The position numbers were made by a program, and so were the translations under genes. DNA of 64,000 bases from FEN-1219 sp963713355 (lineage in GTDB: Bacteria; Pseudomonadota; Gammaproteobacteria; Steroidobacterales; Rariloculaceae), in the NCBI GenBank assembly GCA_963713355.1, contig CAVQLK010000005.1, positions 496,001 to 560,000 on the forward strand, read 5' to 3'. The notes under the pieces were generated by a model. That model had not been told where the DNA came from. It was given only the letters and a program-made list of their open reading frames with translations, and did not search any database. Below, piece after piece: positions 8,912 through 16,822 of this stretch. Position 1 is the stretch's first letter; each line of letters begins with the position of its first letter.

Positions 8912-8978
8912 TTGCCGCAGCTGCGGGCGCGCCGCAACGGCACCAGACTTGGATCGTGCTTTAGCAAGGAGGTCGAAG

Positions 8979-9359
8979 ATGAAAGTTCTGCTTTTAGCGA
9001 CGCTCGGACTCGCAATCGGCATTGCGCACGCTGACGAGCCCACCGGTGCTGAAATGTTCGCTACTCATTGCGCTTCTTGTCATGGCGACGATGGCGAAGG
9101 CGGCGGCCCTGTAGCCGCGGTGATGGCCATCACCGTTCCCAATCTGAGGACTCTCTCGATGCGCAGCGGCGGCGCGTTTCCTGCCGACGCTGTCGCAGCC
9201 TACATCGACGGCCGCGAACAGCGCGCCGCCCATGGCACCCGAACGATGCCGATCTGGGGCGATGTCCTGCAAGACAAAAACGCGGCCGACGGCGCCAGCT
9301 CCACGCGTTCGCGCATCGCCGCGCTCGTTGCCTTCATTGAGCGGCTGCAGTACCGCTAG
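8979..9359 (+). CDS. Periplasmic monoheme cytochrome c
   Basis: 126 residues. The ATG at 8979 has an AAGGAGG ribosome site 6 bases before it. A signal peptide (MKVLLLATLGLAIGIAHA) precedes GAEMFATHCASCHGDDGEGGGP, a class I heme site. GTRTMPIWG near the C-terminus supplies the likely methionine ligand. It shares this GTRTMPxWG block with the cytochrome at 18570, so the two are paralogues. It likely carries electrons in the periplasm under low oxygen. Its last 26 bases overlap the convergent fixJ gene. Confidence 0.85.
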   Translation: MKVLLLATLGLAIGIAHADEPTGAEMFATHCASCHGDDGEGGGPVAAVMAITVPNLRTLSMRSGGAFPADAVAAYIDGREQRAAHGTRTMPIWGDVLQDKNAADGASSTRSRIAALVAFIERLQYR

Positions 9360-10008
9360 ACCGCGCGCTATCGATTTCGTTGATCTTGCCGATCGCGCTC
9401 ACTAGATCAGCGAGCGAGCGCATCTTCAGTTTGTGCATGACACGTGCGCGATGCAGCTCGACGGTGCGCTGACTCACTCCCAGGTCCATCGCGATAACCT
9501 TGTTGGCCTGGCCCTTGACCACGCGCTGCATCACTTCCGCTTCACGCGGCGTGAGCAATGCAAGCCGCTCGCGGATGACCTTCTCTTGAGCGCGCCACTT
9601 GCGGGTCTCGCTATCTTGCGTGAGTGCTTTGTGGATCCTGTCGAGCAAATCCTGATCTCGAAACGGCTTCTGAATGAAATCGGTGGCACCCGACTTCATC
9701 GCATTGACGGCCATCGGGACGTCGCCATGACCCGTGATGAAGATGACGGGAACGTACGCCCGCTCCTCGTTGAGACGCTGCTGTAACTCGAGGCCGCTCA
9801 GCCCGGGCATCCGAATGTCCGTAACCAAGCAAGAGTGCTGGTCGCGGTCGTAAGCTTCCAAAAATTCAACCGCCGACGAGAAGACGGCGTGCTCGAGCCC
9901 GACGGACTGCAGCAGGAGAGACAGAGAATCGCGAATCGCCTCGTCATCGTCGACGAGGTAGACGAGCGGACTATCGTTCTGCAGCGGCTTCTTCTTGTGG
10001 TTGCTCAT
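9334..10008 (-). CDS. fixJ: FixJ-type response regulator (receiver + LuxR HTH)
   Basis: 224 residues. The receiver domain (about 14-128) has the acidic pocket VDDDE, phospho-acceptor D64 in CLVTDIRMPG, TGHGD and the K of QKPF. The LuxR-type DNA-binding domain follows (LTPREAEVMQRVVKGQANKVIAMDLGVSQRTVELHRARVMHKL). This is the FixJ/NarL arrangement with the FixJ-specific HRARVM helix. Its start overlaps the kinase stop by four bases (10005-10008), so the pair is translationally coupled. Expected role: phosphorylated by the heme kinase when O2 is low, then binding the TACGTA boxes around it. Confidence 0.9.
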   Translation of the reverse strand: MSNHKKKPLQNDSPLVYLVDDDEAIRDSLSLLLQSVGLEHAVFSSAVEFLEAYDRDQHSCLVTDIRMPGLSGLELQQRLNEERAYVPVIFITGHGDVPMAVNAMKSGATDFIQKPFRDQDLLDRIHKALTQDSETRKWRAQEKVIRERLALLTPREAEVMQRVVKGQANKVIAMDLGVSQRTVELHRARVMHKLKMRSLADLVSAIGKINEIDSARSSGTAAAQ

Positions 10009-11132
10009 AGGTCGTCATGTTTTGCCATCGGAAGATCCACGGCGAAGACCGCTCCTCCGGCCGGGTTATCTCGATAGGTCAAGGTGCCGCCGCAAGACTG
10101 AATGATGGTGCGGCTGATCGCAAGACCGACGCCAAGCCCCTCGCGTTTCGTCGTCACGAACGGATGAAAGATGGCGTCGCCGAGGTGCGCCGACACGCCC
10201 GTGCCGTGGTCGGCGACGGTGATTCTGACGCCGCCGTCAGGGCCTTTCTGCGTCGCGATCTCGATCCCAAGGCCTTTGTTGAACGTTCCGCGCATCGCAT
10301 CGACGGCGTTCCTTGTGAGGTTCAAGAGAACCTGCTGGAGCTGAATCTCGTTACAGCGAACGATTGCAAGGTCATCTCCGTACTTCGTCGTCACGGGGAT
10401 TCCCTCCGCGTGAGCGTCCGCATCGACGAGGTTCATGATGTCCTTCACCACTCCATTCACGTCGAGCGGCTCCGTGCGGACGTCCTGCTTCCTGATGAAC
10501 TTCCGAAGGTTCTCGATGACACGCCCCGCGCGCAAGGCTTGCTCGTCGATTTTGCGGCACACGTCGATCAGGGTCGTCACGTCGATCAGGGTCGTCATGG
10601 CCGGATGCTCGCGTTCTAGGATTCGCCGCGCGGCTTGAGCGTAAGTAGCGATTGCGCTCAACGGCTGATTGATTTCGTGCGCGATGCCCGCGGCCATTTC
10701 ACCCATCAAATCGAACCGACCGACGTGCGCCAAGCGCCCCTCGAGCGATCGCGCGCGATTTTCTGCGGCTTTTTGTGCGGACAGATCGCGGATGATCCCA
10801 ACGAAGCGCCGGCCGTCCCCGGTGTGCGCTTCGCCGACCGAGAGTGCGATCGGAAAGATCTCGCCGTTTGCGCGCCGACCCAGCACTTCGCGCCCAATTC
10901 CGATGATTCGCGGCTCACCGGTTGCGAGATAGCGATCGATATACCCCTTGTGCTCCGAGTGGTAGGGCTCGGGCATCAGGAGATCGACTGGCTTGTTCAG
11001 AACTTCCGCGGCGGCGTACCCAAATAGACGTTCGGCCGCCGCGTTGAACGTCGCGATAGCGCCGCGGTCGTCGATTACGACGATCGCATCGACAGCCGCA
11101 TCGAGAAGGGCCTGAAGCTCGCTCATTGCCAT
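10005..11132 (-). CDS. fixL: FixL-type oxygen-sensing histidine kinase
   Basis: 375 residues from ATG 11132 (ATG 11126 is equally possible). The PAS domain (about 5-120) contains YHSEHKGYIDRY and RIIGIGRE. H61 and R81 match the heme-ligating histidine and O2-stabilising arginine of rhizobial FixL (200 and 220) with identical 20-residue spacing. The HisKA phospho-acceptor is H152 (GIAHEINQPL). The ATPase domain shows NLTRNAVDAM, DHGTGV and GLGVGLAISRTII. No membrane segment is present, so it is a soluble O2 sensor. The frame stays open upstream into a Usp gene on the other strand, but those residues are not FixL-like. Confidence 0.92.
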   Translation of the reverse strand: MAMSELQALLDAAVDAIVVIDDRGAIATFNAAAERLFGYAAAEVLNKPVDLLMPEPYHSEHKGYIDRYLATGEPRIIGIGREVLGRRANGEIFPIALSVGEAHTGDGRRFVGIIRDLSAQKAAENRARSLEGRLAHVGRFDLMGEMAAGIAHEINQPLSAIATYAQAARRILEREHPAMTTLIDVTTLIDVCRKIDEQALRAGRVIENLRKFIRKQDVRTEPLDVNGVVKDIMNLVDADAHAEGIPVTTKYGDDLAIVRCNEIQLQQVLLNLTRNAVDAMRGTFNKGLGIEIATQKGPDGGVRITVADHGTGVSAHLGDAIFHPFVTTKREGLGVGLAISRTIIQSCGGTLTYRDNPAGGAVFAVDLPMAKHDDL

Positions 11133-11165
11133 CGCTATTGACGCTCGAATACCGGCATCGGGGCG

Positions 11166-11173
11166 ATACGTAG
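11166..11173. promoter_or_regulatory. FixJ-like box between fixL and usp
   Basis: ATACGTAG followed by TTGCCGAT, in the gap between the divergent fixL (start 11132) and Usp gene. It suggests autoregulation of fixLJ together with Usp induction. Confidence 0.55.
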
Positions 11174-11267
11174 TTGCCGATAGGCTACTACGGACTTGAA
11201 CGAATGCCCGCGGAGGATGCGCGGTGAGTATATGACATTCAACGAGCCTCACCCCAGCGAGAGAACA

Positions 11268-12206
11268 ATGCCCGCGATAACCAAAATACTCGTCGTGATC
11301 GACCCGACCGCCGCGTCGCAGCCCGCACTCGATCGCATCGCGCACCTGCCGCGACCGGTGACGGCGCAGATAATGCTCCTCATCTGCGACTACGAGCCGA
11401 ATCTCGGAGTCGGCTACGCACTCGCGCCGGAAGCCATCGCGGCGACGCGCGCCTCGGCGCTCGCCCGCCATCGGAGACGACTCGAAGCACTCGCCGCACC
11501 GCTGATCGCGCAGGACTTCGACGTGCACACCGATGCGCGCTGGGACTACCCACTGCACGAGGCCATCATCCGGAAGGCGATCGAATGGGGTGCGGATCTC
11601 GTCGTCAAAGATACCCATCACCACTCCACGCTCCAACGCTCGATCTTTTCCAACACGGACTGGAGCCTGATTCGGCACTGCCCGATGCAGCTGCTGCTCG
11701 TAAAACCGCGACCGATCGGGCATGTTCCATGTGTCGTAGCGGCCGTGGACCCAATTCATCCGCGGGACAAGGAGGCTTCGCTGGACGACCGAATCGTGGC
11801 CTCGGCAAAGGAGCTCGCACGGCTGTTCGGCGGGCAAGCCCATGTGCTTCACACATTCGACGTCTCGCCGGTCCTCATGACGCACGCGGACGGGCTCACG
11901 ATGCCGATTGCGCTACCGATCGCGGACATTACCGCCGAGCTCGAGAAAAACTATACGGAAGCCGTTCGAGCGCTTGCCAACAAGCACGGCATCCCACGCG
12001 AGCGCGTATATGTTGTCCAAGGTCATACACGCGAGCTTCTTGTGTCAAGCGCCGGCGAGCTGCGCGCCGACGTAATCGTGATGGGTGCAATATCGAGGAG
12101 CGCGCTCGAGCGCCTGTTCGTCGGTAGCACGGCCGAAGCCGTTCTAGACAAACTCCGCTGCGACGTGTTGGTCGTGAAACCCGCCGCCTTCAAATCATCG
12201 ATCTGA
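11268..12206 (+). CDS. Tandem-domain universal stress protein
   Basis: 312 residues with two Usp repeats. The first starts KILVVIDPTAASQPALDRIA and ends HCPMQLLLVKPRP. The second runs from VVAAVDPIHPRDKEA to DVIVMGAISRSALERLFVGSTAEAVLDKL, with the G-(x9)-GST ATP motif. The ATG at 11268 is preceded by GAGAG; an in-frame ATG at 11232 (MTFNEPHPSER) is an alternative. Close paralogue of the Usp at 19023: both contain WDYPL, TNTDW and LLLVK. A MgtC/DUF4010 gene follows 41 bases later. Confidence 0.88.
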   Translation: MPAITKILVVIDPTAASQPALDRIAHLPRPVTAQIMLLICDYEPNLGVGYALAPEAIAATRASALARHRRRLEALAAPLIAQDFDVHTDARWDYPLHEAIIRKAIEWGADLVVKDTHHHSTLQRSIFSNTDWSLIRHCPMQLLLVKPRPIGHVPCVVAAVDPIHPRDKEASLDDRIVASAKELARLFGGQAHVLHTFDVSPVLMTHADGLTMPIALPIADITAELEKNYTEAVRALANKHGIPRERVYVVQGHTRELLVSSAGELRADVIVMGAISRSALERLFVGSTAEAVLDKLRCDVLVVKPAAFKSSI

Positions 12207-12247
12207 CAGGCGCGAACCGACAACGAAGCCGTGGGGCGCTGGCTACC

Positions 12248-13504
12248 ATGGATGAACCGCTGATTTATCGGCTCGCGATCGCGGTGGGCATAGGCCTCAT
12301 CGTGGGACTCGAGCGCGGCTGGAAGACGCGCGACCAACACGCGGGCCAACGGCTCGCGGGTGTTCGAACGTTTTCGCTCGCCGCGCTGTTCGGCGGCGCA
12401 CTAGCCGCGGTCGCAACGCCCGATCGCTACGTGGTTTTCGCCGCCGGCGCATTGGCCGTCGGCGCGTTGGTGATCGCCGGCTATTTGATAAGCGTGCGCG
12501 AGAGCCGGGACTTCGGCATGACGACCGAGCTCGCGTTGCTCACCACTTTTGCACTCGGGGCCGTGTCGGTGCTCGGCGCGCCTTTCGAGGCGGTTGCTGC
12601 AGCGGTCGTGATGTCGCTCCTGCTCGGGTTCAAGGCCGAGTTTCACTACGTGATCGAAAAACTCGAGCGGCACGAGCTGCTCGCAACGCTGCAGTTGCTT
12701 GCGATCGCCGTCGTGCTCGTGCCATTGCTCCCGGATCGCGAGCTCGGGCCGTGGCAAGCCATCAATCCGCGCGTGATCGGATTGCTGGTGTTGCTAATCG
12801 CCGGCCTCTCGTATCTCGGCTACTTTGCTGTTCGAGTGCTCGGTCCCCGTCTCGGCTTGGTGCTCACCGCCGTCCTCGGCGGGCTCACCTCTTCGACCGC
12901 CGTGACGGTGGCGTACGCACGCCGCGCGCGCCTTGCGGACACGAACCGCGCCTTGCTCGGCGTCGGGATCGCGCTGGCAGCCGCGACGATGGTGCCGCGC
13001 CTCGCCGTCGAGATCGCGACCGTCAACCGGGCCCTCCTCGCCGAATTATGGCCCACGCTCGCGGCCGTTGCCGTTGTTCCGGCGCTTGGTGGCCTTGTCG
13101 TTCTACTGCGGCACGAACGCGGCGGCGACGCAACGATCGACCTCGCGAATCCGCTTCAGCTCAAAACCGCGCTCATATTCGGCGCCCTGCTGTCGGTACT
13201 CTTCGTTGCGAGCGAAGGACTGCAGCTCTGGCTCGGTGAAGGCGGCATCTATGCGATGGCGGCGATTACCGGCATCGCCGATGTCGACGCGGTCACGATA
13301 GCTCTCGCGGAGAGCGCCGCACGCGGCAGCTTGGCGCCGGAGGCTGCCCAACGCGCGATCGTGCTCGCCGTCCTCGTCAACACCGCGGCGAAGGCGGCTC
13401 TCGCTGCAACCATTGGCGGCCGTCCGATGCTTCGCACCGCGACGGTCCTGCTTGGGTGCGCGCTCGCCGCCGGCGGCATCATGGCTGCGCTCACGCTACC
13501 TTGA
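12248..13504 (+). CDS. MgtC/SapB + DUF4010 membrane protein
   Basis: 418 residues, hydrophobic throughout. The N-terminal MgtC-like domain (about 5-140) has IGLIVGLERGWKTRD and LAGVRTFSLAALFGG, its hallmark motifs. The remainder is DUF4010 (GLTSSTAVTVAYARRA; GIYAMAAITGIADVDAVTIALA). About 12 membrane segments. MgtC-type proteins modulate magnesium or proton homeostasis; the transport role of the DUF4010 half is unproven. Probably cotranscribed with the upstream Usp. Confidence 0.85.
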   Translation: MDEPLIYRLAIAVGIGLIVGLERGWKTRDQHAGQRLAGVRTFSLAALFGGALAAVATPDRYVVFAAGALAVGALVIAGYLISVRESRDFGMTTELALLTTFALGAVSVLGAPFEAVAAAVVMSLLLGFKAEFHYVIEKLERHELLATLQLLAIAVVLVPLLPDRELGPWQAINPRVIGLLVLLIAGLSYLGYFAVRVLGPRLGLVLTAVLGGLTSSTAVTVAYARRARLADTNRALLGVGIALAAATMVPRLAVEIATVNRALLAELWPTLAAVAVVPALGGLVVLLRHERGGDATIDLANPLQLKTALIFGALLSVLFVASEGLQLWLGEGGIYAMAAITGIADVDAVTIALAESAARGSLAPEAAQRAIVLAVLVNTAAKAALAATIGGRPMLRTATVLLGCALAAGGIMAALTLP

Positions 13505-13514
13505 GCTGTTCGCC

Positions 13515-13522
13515 CTACGTAG
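13515..13522 (+). promoter_or_regulatory. FixJ-like box (CTACGTAG)
   Basis: Perfect palindrome CTACGTAG followed by TTCTGCGG, 66 bases before the GTG start of the cytochrome lipoprotein. Confidence 0.5.
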
Positions 13523-13587
13523 TTCTGCGGATGGTCCACGACCCGCGCCGGCCTATGCTCACTGAGAAGCTTGGACCGGAGGCGGAC

Positions 13588-14094
13588 GTGAGACGAAAGA
13601 ACCCCGACGCTCACCGCATTATTTGCGCATTGGCCATTGTGCTCAGCGCGGCTGTCGTGCAGGCGTGCGCGACCCAGTGGGGCGTTCAACTGCCGCACGG
13701 CGACGCAGAAAGAGGCCGCGCGGCGTTCGTCGATCTGCGCTGCCACGCCTGCCACGAGATCGAAGGTTTCAATCCTCCGACTTCGATCATGGCCCGGACT
13801 CGCGTGATGCTTGGCGGACAGACGGCGCGCGTCAAGACCTACGGCGACCTCGTGACATCGATCGCCAACCCTTCGCACCGGCTCGCGCGCGGCTACGCGC
13901 CGGAGGCCGTCACTGTGGACGGCGTCCCGTTGATGAGCCTCATATATTTGAACGACGTCATGACGGTTCAGCAGCTCGTCGATGTGGTTGCGTTCCTCCA
14001 AGCGGAATACGAGGTGGTGCCACCGCCGATCAGGTTCGACGAGGTCTACCCAGCGGAAGGCGCCGGCGTGCTCTCGGAACCGCCCCCTCTTTGA
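13588..14094 (+). CDS. Monoheme cytochrome c lipoprotein
   Basis: 168 residues from GTG 13588, chosen because CCGGAGG lies 5 bases upstream and the product then starts with a proper lipoprotein signal ending VVQAC. The heme site is VDLRCHACHEIEGF; MLGGQ, YGDLVTSIANPSHRL and MTVQQLVDVVAFLQAEYE follow. This matches the cytochrome at 22710 block for block, so the two form a paralogous family of membrane-anchored cytochromes. Probably an electron carrier tethered in the periplasm. Confidence 0.78.
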   Translation: MRRKNPDAHRIICALAIVLSAAVVQACATQWGVQLPHGDAERGRAAFVDLRCHACHEIEGFNPPTSIMARTRVMLGGQTARVKTYGDLVTSIANPSHRLARGYAPEAVTVDGVPLMSLIYLNDVMTVQQLVDVVAFLQAEYEVVPPPIRFDEVYPAEGAGVLSEPPPL

Positions 14095-14207
14095 TCGACT
14101 TCTTGCTCCACAGAACAGGATCTACCGATCGAAACACGAAAATCCACGATTTCGCGAGCGTTTTTCCTCGATTCGACGCAGACGAGAAGCTCGACGATCG
14201 ACGGAGA

Positions 14208-14585
14208 TCAGGTCGACGGCGGAATGCCCATCTTGTCGTACTCGAGGAAATACTTGCGGGCGGCCGCCACGAGCTGGTTCTCGCTCGGGTGGTCGACTAC
14301 TTCGTATCCGACGATGCGAGCCGCGGTGTGCGGCCGATGCTTGTCGGCGTAGTGACGAAAATCGGCGACCGCGGTGTGCGACCCGGTTATCAACACCTCG
14401 GTAATGCCTTCGATCGCATCGCAGACTTCGCCGAAGAACTCGTGCTCGGTTCGTACGGCGCTGCCATGTTGGCGCGTGTAATGGTTGTGGCTGCGGATCT
14501 TCTTCGCCCGCATGTGCTCGGCATCGAATTGCAGCACTTGGGCGGTTTGGTGATCCGTCCAAACGACGGCATGCGAGTGGCTCAT
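14208..14585 (-). CDS. Translational-machinery-like protein (eRF1 domain 3-like)
   Basis: 125 residues from ATG 14585, which has AAGGAG 8 bases upstream; an in-frame TTG at 14591 is less likely. The sequence MSHSHAVVWTDHQTAQVL, VLITGSHTAVADF and VGYEVVDHPSENQLVAAARKYF matches small proteins annotated as translational machinery protein, related to the central/C-terminal fold of eRF1. They often occur beside Usp and stress genes. Biochemical role not known to me. Confidence 0.7.
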   Translation of the reverse strand: MSHSHAVVWTDHQTAQVLQFDAEHMRAKKIRSHNHYTRQHGSAVRTEHEFFGEVCDAIEGITEVLITGSHTAVADFRHYADKHRPHTAARIVGYEVVDHPSENQLVAAARKYFLEYDKMGIPPST

Positions 14586-14777
14586 CTTCAAGGCTCCTTA
14601 TGTGAATCGATTGTGCGCGCCGGGCACCCCACGCGCGCACTGTTCTCAGTAGCGTACTGGCGTGCGGCGACGCCGACAGCTTCGGCAAATACCTAGTCCA
14701 GCCTCTTGCCGTTTGAGAATTCCTTTGCGCGGCGTAACATCGCACGAGCGCCACTCAATCCATCCAAAGGGCGAAGA

Positions 14778-16273
14778 ATGGACTTCTCCGGCAGCTTGGC
14801 CAGAACGCTGCTCGATTTGGCGCCCGACCCGACTGTGATCGTTGATGCCGACGGCACGATCGTGTTCGCGAACGCCCAGGTCGAGCACGCCTTCGGCTAC
14901 GGCGCCACGGAGCTCGTCGGCGCAAGGGTCGAAGCTCTGTTGCCGGAGCGTTTCAGAGAACGCGCATCCCGGCCACCGTGAGCGCTTCGCCTCGCATGCG
15001 AAGCCGCGCCCCATGGGTGCCGGCGGCACGCTCTACGGCCGCCATAAGGACGGCCACGAATTTCCGATCGAGATCAGCCTGAGCCCCGTCGCCACGGACG
15101 AAGGCCTGCTCGTCGTCGCGGCGGTTCGCGACGCCACGCTCCGGCGCGACAAGGAAGACCAGCTCGTGGCCGAGAACAGACAAAAGAGCCGGTTCCTCGC
15201 GGCCGCGAGCCACGACCTGCGCCAGCCGCTCCAGACGCTGAACCTGCTGAACCGCGCAGCAAAGCGCCAAGCCGGCGGGAATGCCTCCATGCTCGGCCTG
15301 CTCGAGCGGCAGCAGCTCGCGCTCGATTCGATGTCGGCATTGCTCGCGTCCGTGCTCGACATCAGCAAGCTCGACAGCGGCGGCGTGACGGCGAATCCAA
15401 CGGCCTGCGCGATCGACGAGATTCTCGAGAGGCTGCGGTCGGACTTCGAGCCGCAGGCAGCGGAGAAAGGTCTCGAGCTCGTCATCGAGCGATCGGCCGA
15501 AGGCGTGCACACCGATCCCGAGCTGTTGCGTCGCTTGCTCGGCAATCTCGTTTCGAACGCGATCCGTTACACGCAACGCGGGGAAGTCCGAGTCTCCTGC
15601 GCCCGCCACGGCGATCTCGTCGCGATCGAGGTTCGTGATACCGGAATCGGCATACCGCCCGATCAACTCGAGCGTGTCTTCGAGGAGTTCTACCAGGTGG
15701 ACCGCGGCACGCAGCGCCCCGAGGGCCTCGGTCTCGGTCTATCGATCGTCCGGCGACTTGCAGCAGCTGCTCGGATGCGACGTGGAGGTCGAGTCGGTCA
15801 TCGGCAAGGGAACGACGTTTCGCGTGACGATCCCGCGCGCCGAGATCGCGCATTCCGCCGCGGAGGATTCCGCGGGCGCCGGCGCCGCGCGCGGCGGGCG
15901 CGTGCTGGTCGTGGACGACGAGCGTCCGGTCGCGGAAGCCACGAGTCTGTTGCTCGAGATCGAAGGCTTCGAGGTCAGCGTTGCGAGCTCCGAGCAGGAG
16001 GCGCTCGACTGCGTGCGGGCATTCTCCCCCGACGTCATTGTGAGCGACTACCACTTGCGCGGCGGCGAGACCGGGACGGGCGTGGTGGCCGCCGTCCGCA
16101 ACAAGCTCGGCTGGACCGTGCCCGTGATTTTCGTGACCGGCGACACCGCTCGGTCCGCCGTCGCGAACGCGCGCGTGGAGAAAGCCCTGCTGCTCAGCAA
16201 GCCCGTCCGCGCGGACGATTTGCTCGATGCCGTGCGCGATCAGGTCGAAGCGCGTCGCGCCGCGCAACGCTGA
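14778..16273 (+). pseudogene. Hybrid PAS histidine kinase with receiver domain, split by two frame changes
   Basis: Three frames together give a complete hybrid kinase. Frame 1 (14778 to about 14965) is a PAS domain (PDPTVIVDADGTIVFANA). Frame 2 (about 14960 to 15765) carries the rest of PAS, the HisKA site SHDLRQPLQTLNLLNRA and the ATPase motifs (NLVSNAIRYT, DTGIGIPPDQL, GLGLGLSIVRRL). Frame 3 (about 15765 to 16273) completes the kinase tail (LLGCDVEVESVIGKGTTF) and adds a receiver (VLVVDDE, VSDYHLRG, LSKPV). The SHDLRQPLQ type matches sensors of large hybrid kinases. Either a recent pseudogene or two sequencing errors. Confidence 0.75.
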
Positions 16274-16283
16274 CCTCTCCGCG

Positions 16284-16805
16284 TCAATCGTTGCGTTCCC
16301 ACGCAATCCTCGCGAAACACCCTGCTTCGTCGTAATGCGTGTCCAGCGTGCCGTCCCACGCGCTCTCGAGCGCGTGCCCGATGCGCCTCGGCAAGTGGAT
16401 GTCGGTCGTGGTGATCGTCGCCGAGTCCGGCGCTCGGCGAATCGTCATGATCCGGTGAAGCGGATGCTGCGCCTGCTCGGCCTTCTCGGTGGCGCGCACG
16501 ACGCGCAGCACCTCGTCCGCGTGCTGCACGAAAAAGCTGCCGCGAACCGTCACCTCGCCGGCAGGCACGCCGTCGTGCGTACGGCGGCAGGCCGGGCACG
16601 TCAGCGCCGCGGGCGGCTGCGGCATGATGCGTTGCCACGACCAGCGGCCTTTCCGATACGTCGCGCCGCACTCGGCGCAGCGGGCGGGGGTCTTGGCCTT
16701 GCGCGGCGTCCAGTATGGGTCGTGAATTTCCTCGGCGAGGCGCGGGTTGCCATGTCCGAGCCGGCGCGGAGACGGTCCCTTCGAACGGGCAAATCGTGTG
16801 TTCAT
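16284..16805 (-). CDS. BCAM0308-family zinc-ribbon protein
   Basis: 173 residues from ATG 16805, 17 bases after groEL stops. It has a zinc-ribbon-like pair of cysteine knuckles (ARCAECGATY and LTCPACRRTH), and YRKGRWSWQ between them. The C-terminus TTTDIHLPRRIGHALESAWDG matches BCAM0308-type proteins. The second half resembles part of the NMD3/archaeal-type zinc-ribbon family. The position behind groEL suggests a stress-linked role. An in-frame TTG at 16826 overlaps the groEL stop and is less likely. Confidence 0.75.
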   Translation of the reverse strand: MNTRFARSKGPSPRRLGHGNPRLAEEIHDPYWTPRKAKTPARCAECGATYRKGRWSWQRIMPQPPAALTCPACRRTHDGVPAGEVTVRGSFFVQHADEVLRVVRATEKAEQAQHPLHRIMTIRRAPDSATITTTDIHLPRRIGHALESAWDGTLDTHYDEAGCFARIAWERND

Positions 16806-16822
16806 GTGCAGTTGCTCTCTGC

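Noticed and set aside
11133..11885. N-terminal extension of fixL
   Set aside because: The extra 250 residues lie opposite a conserved Usp gene and have no domain; FixL starts at 11132 or 11126.
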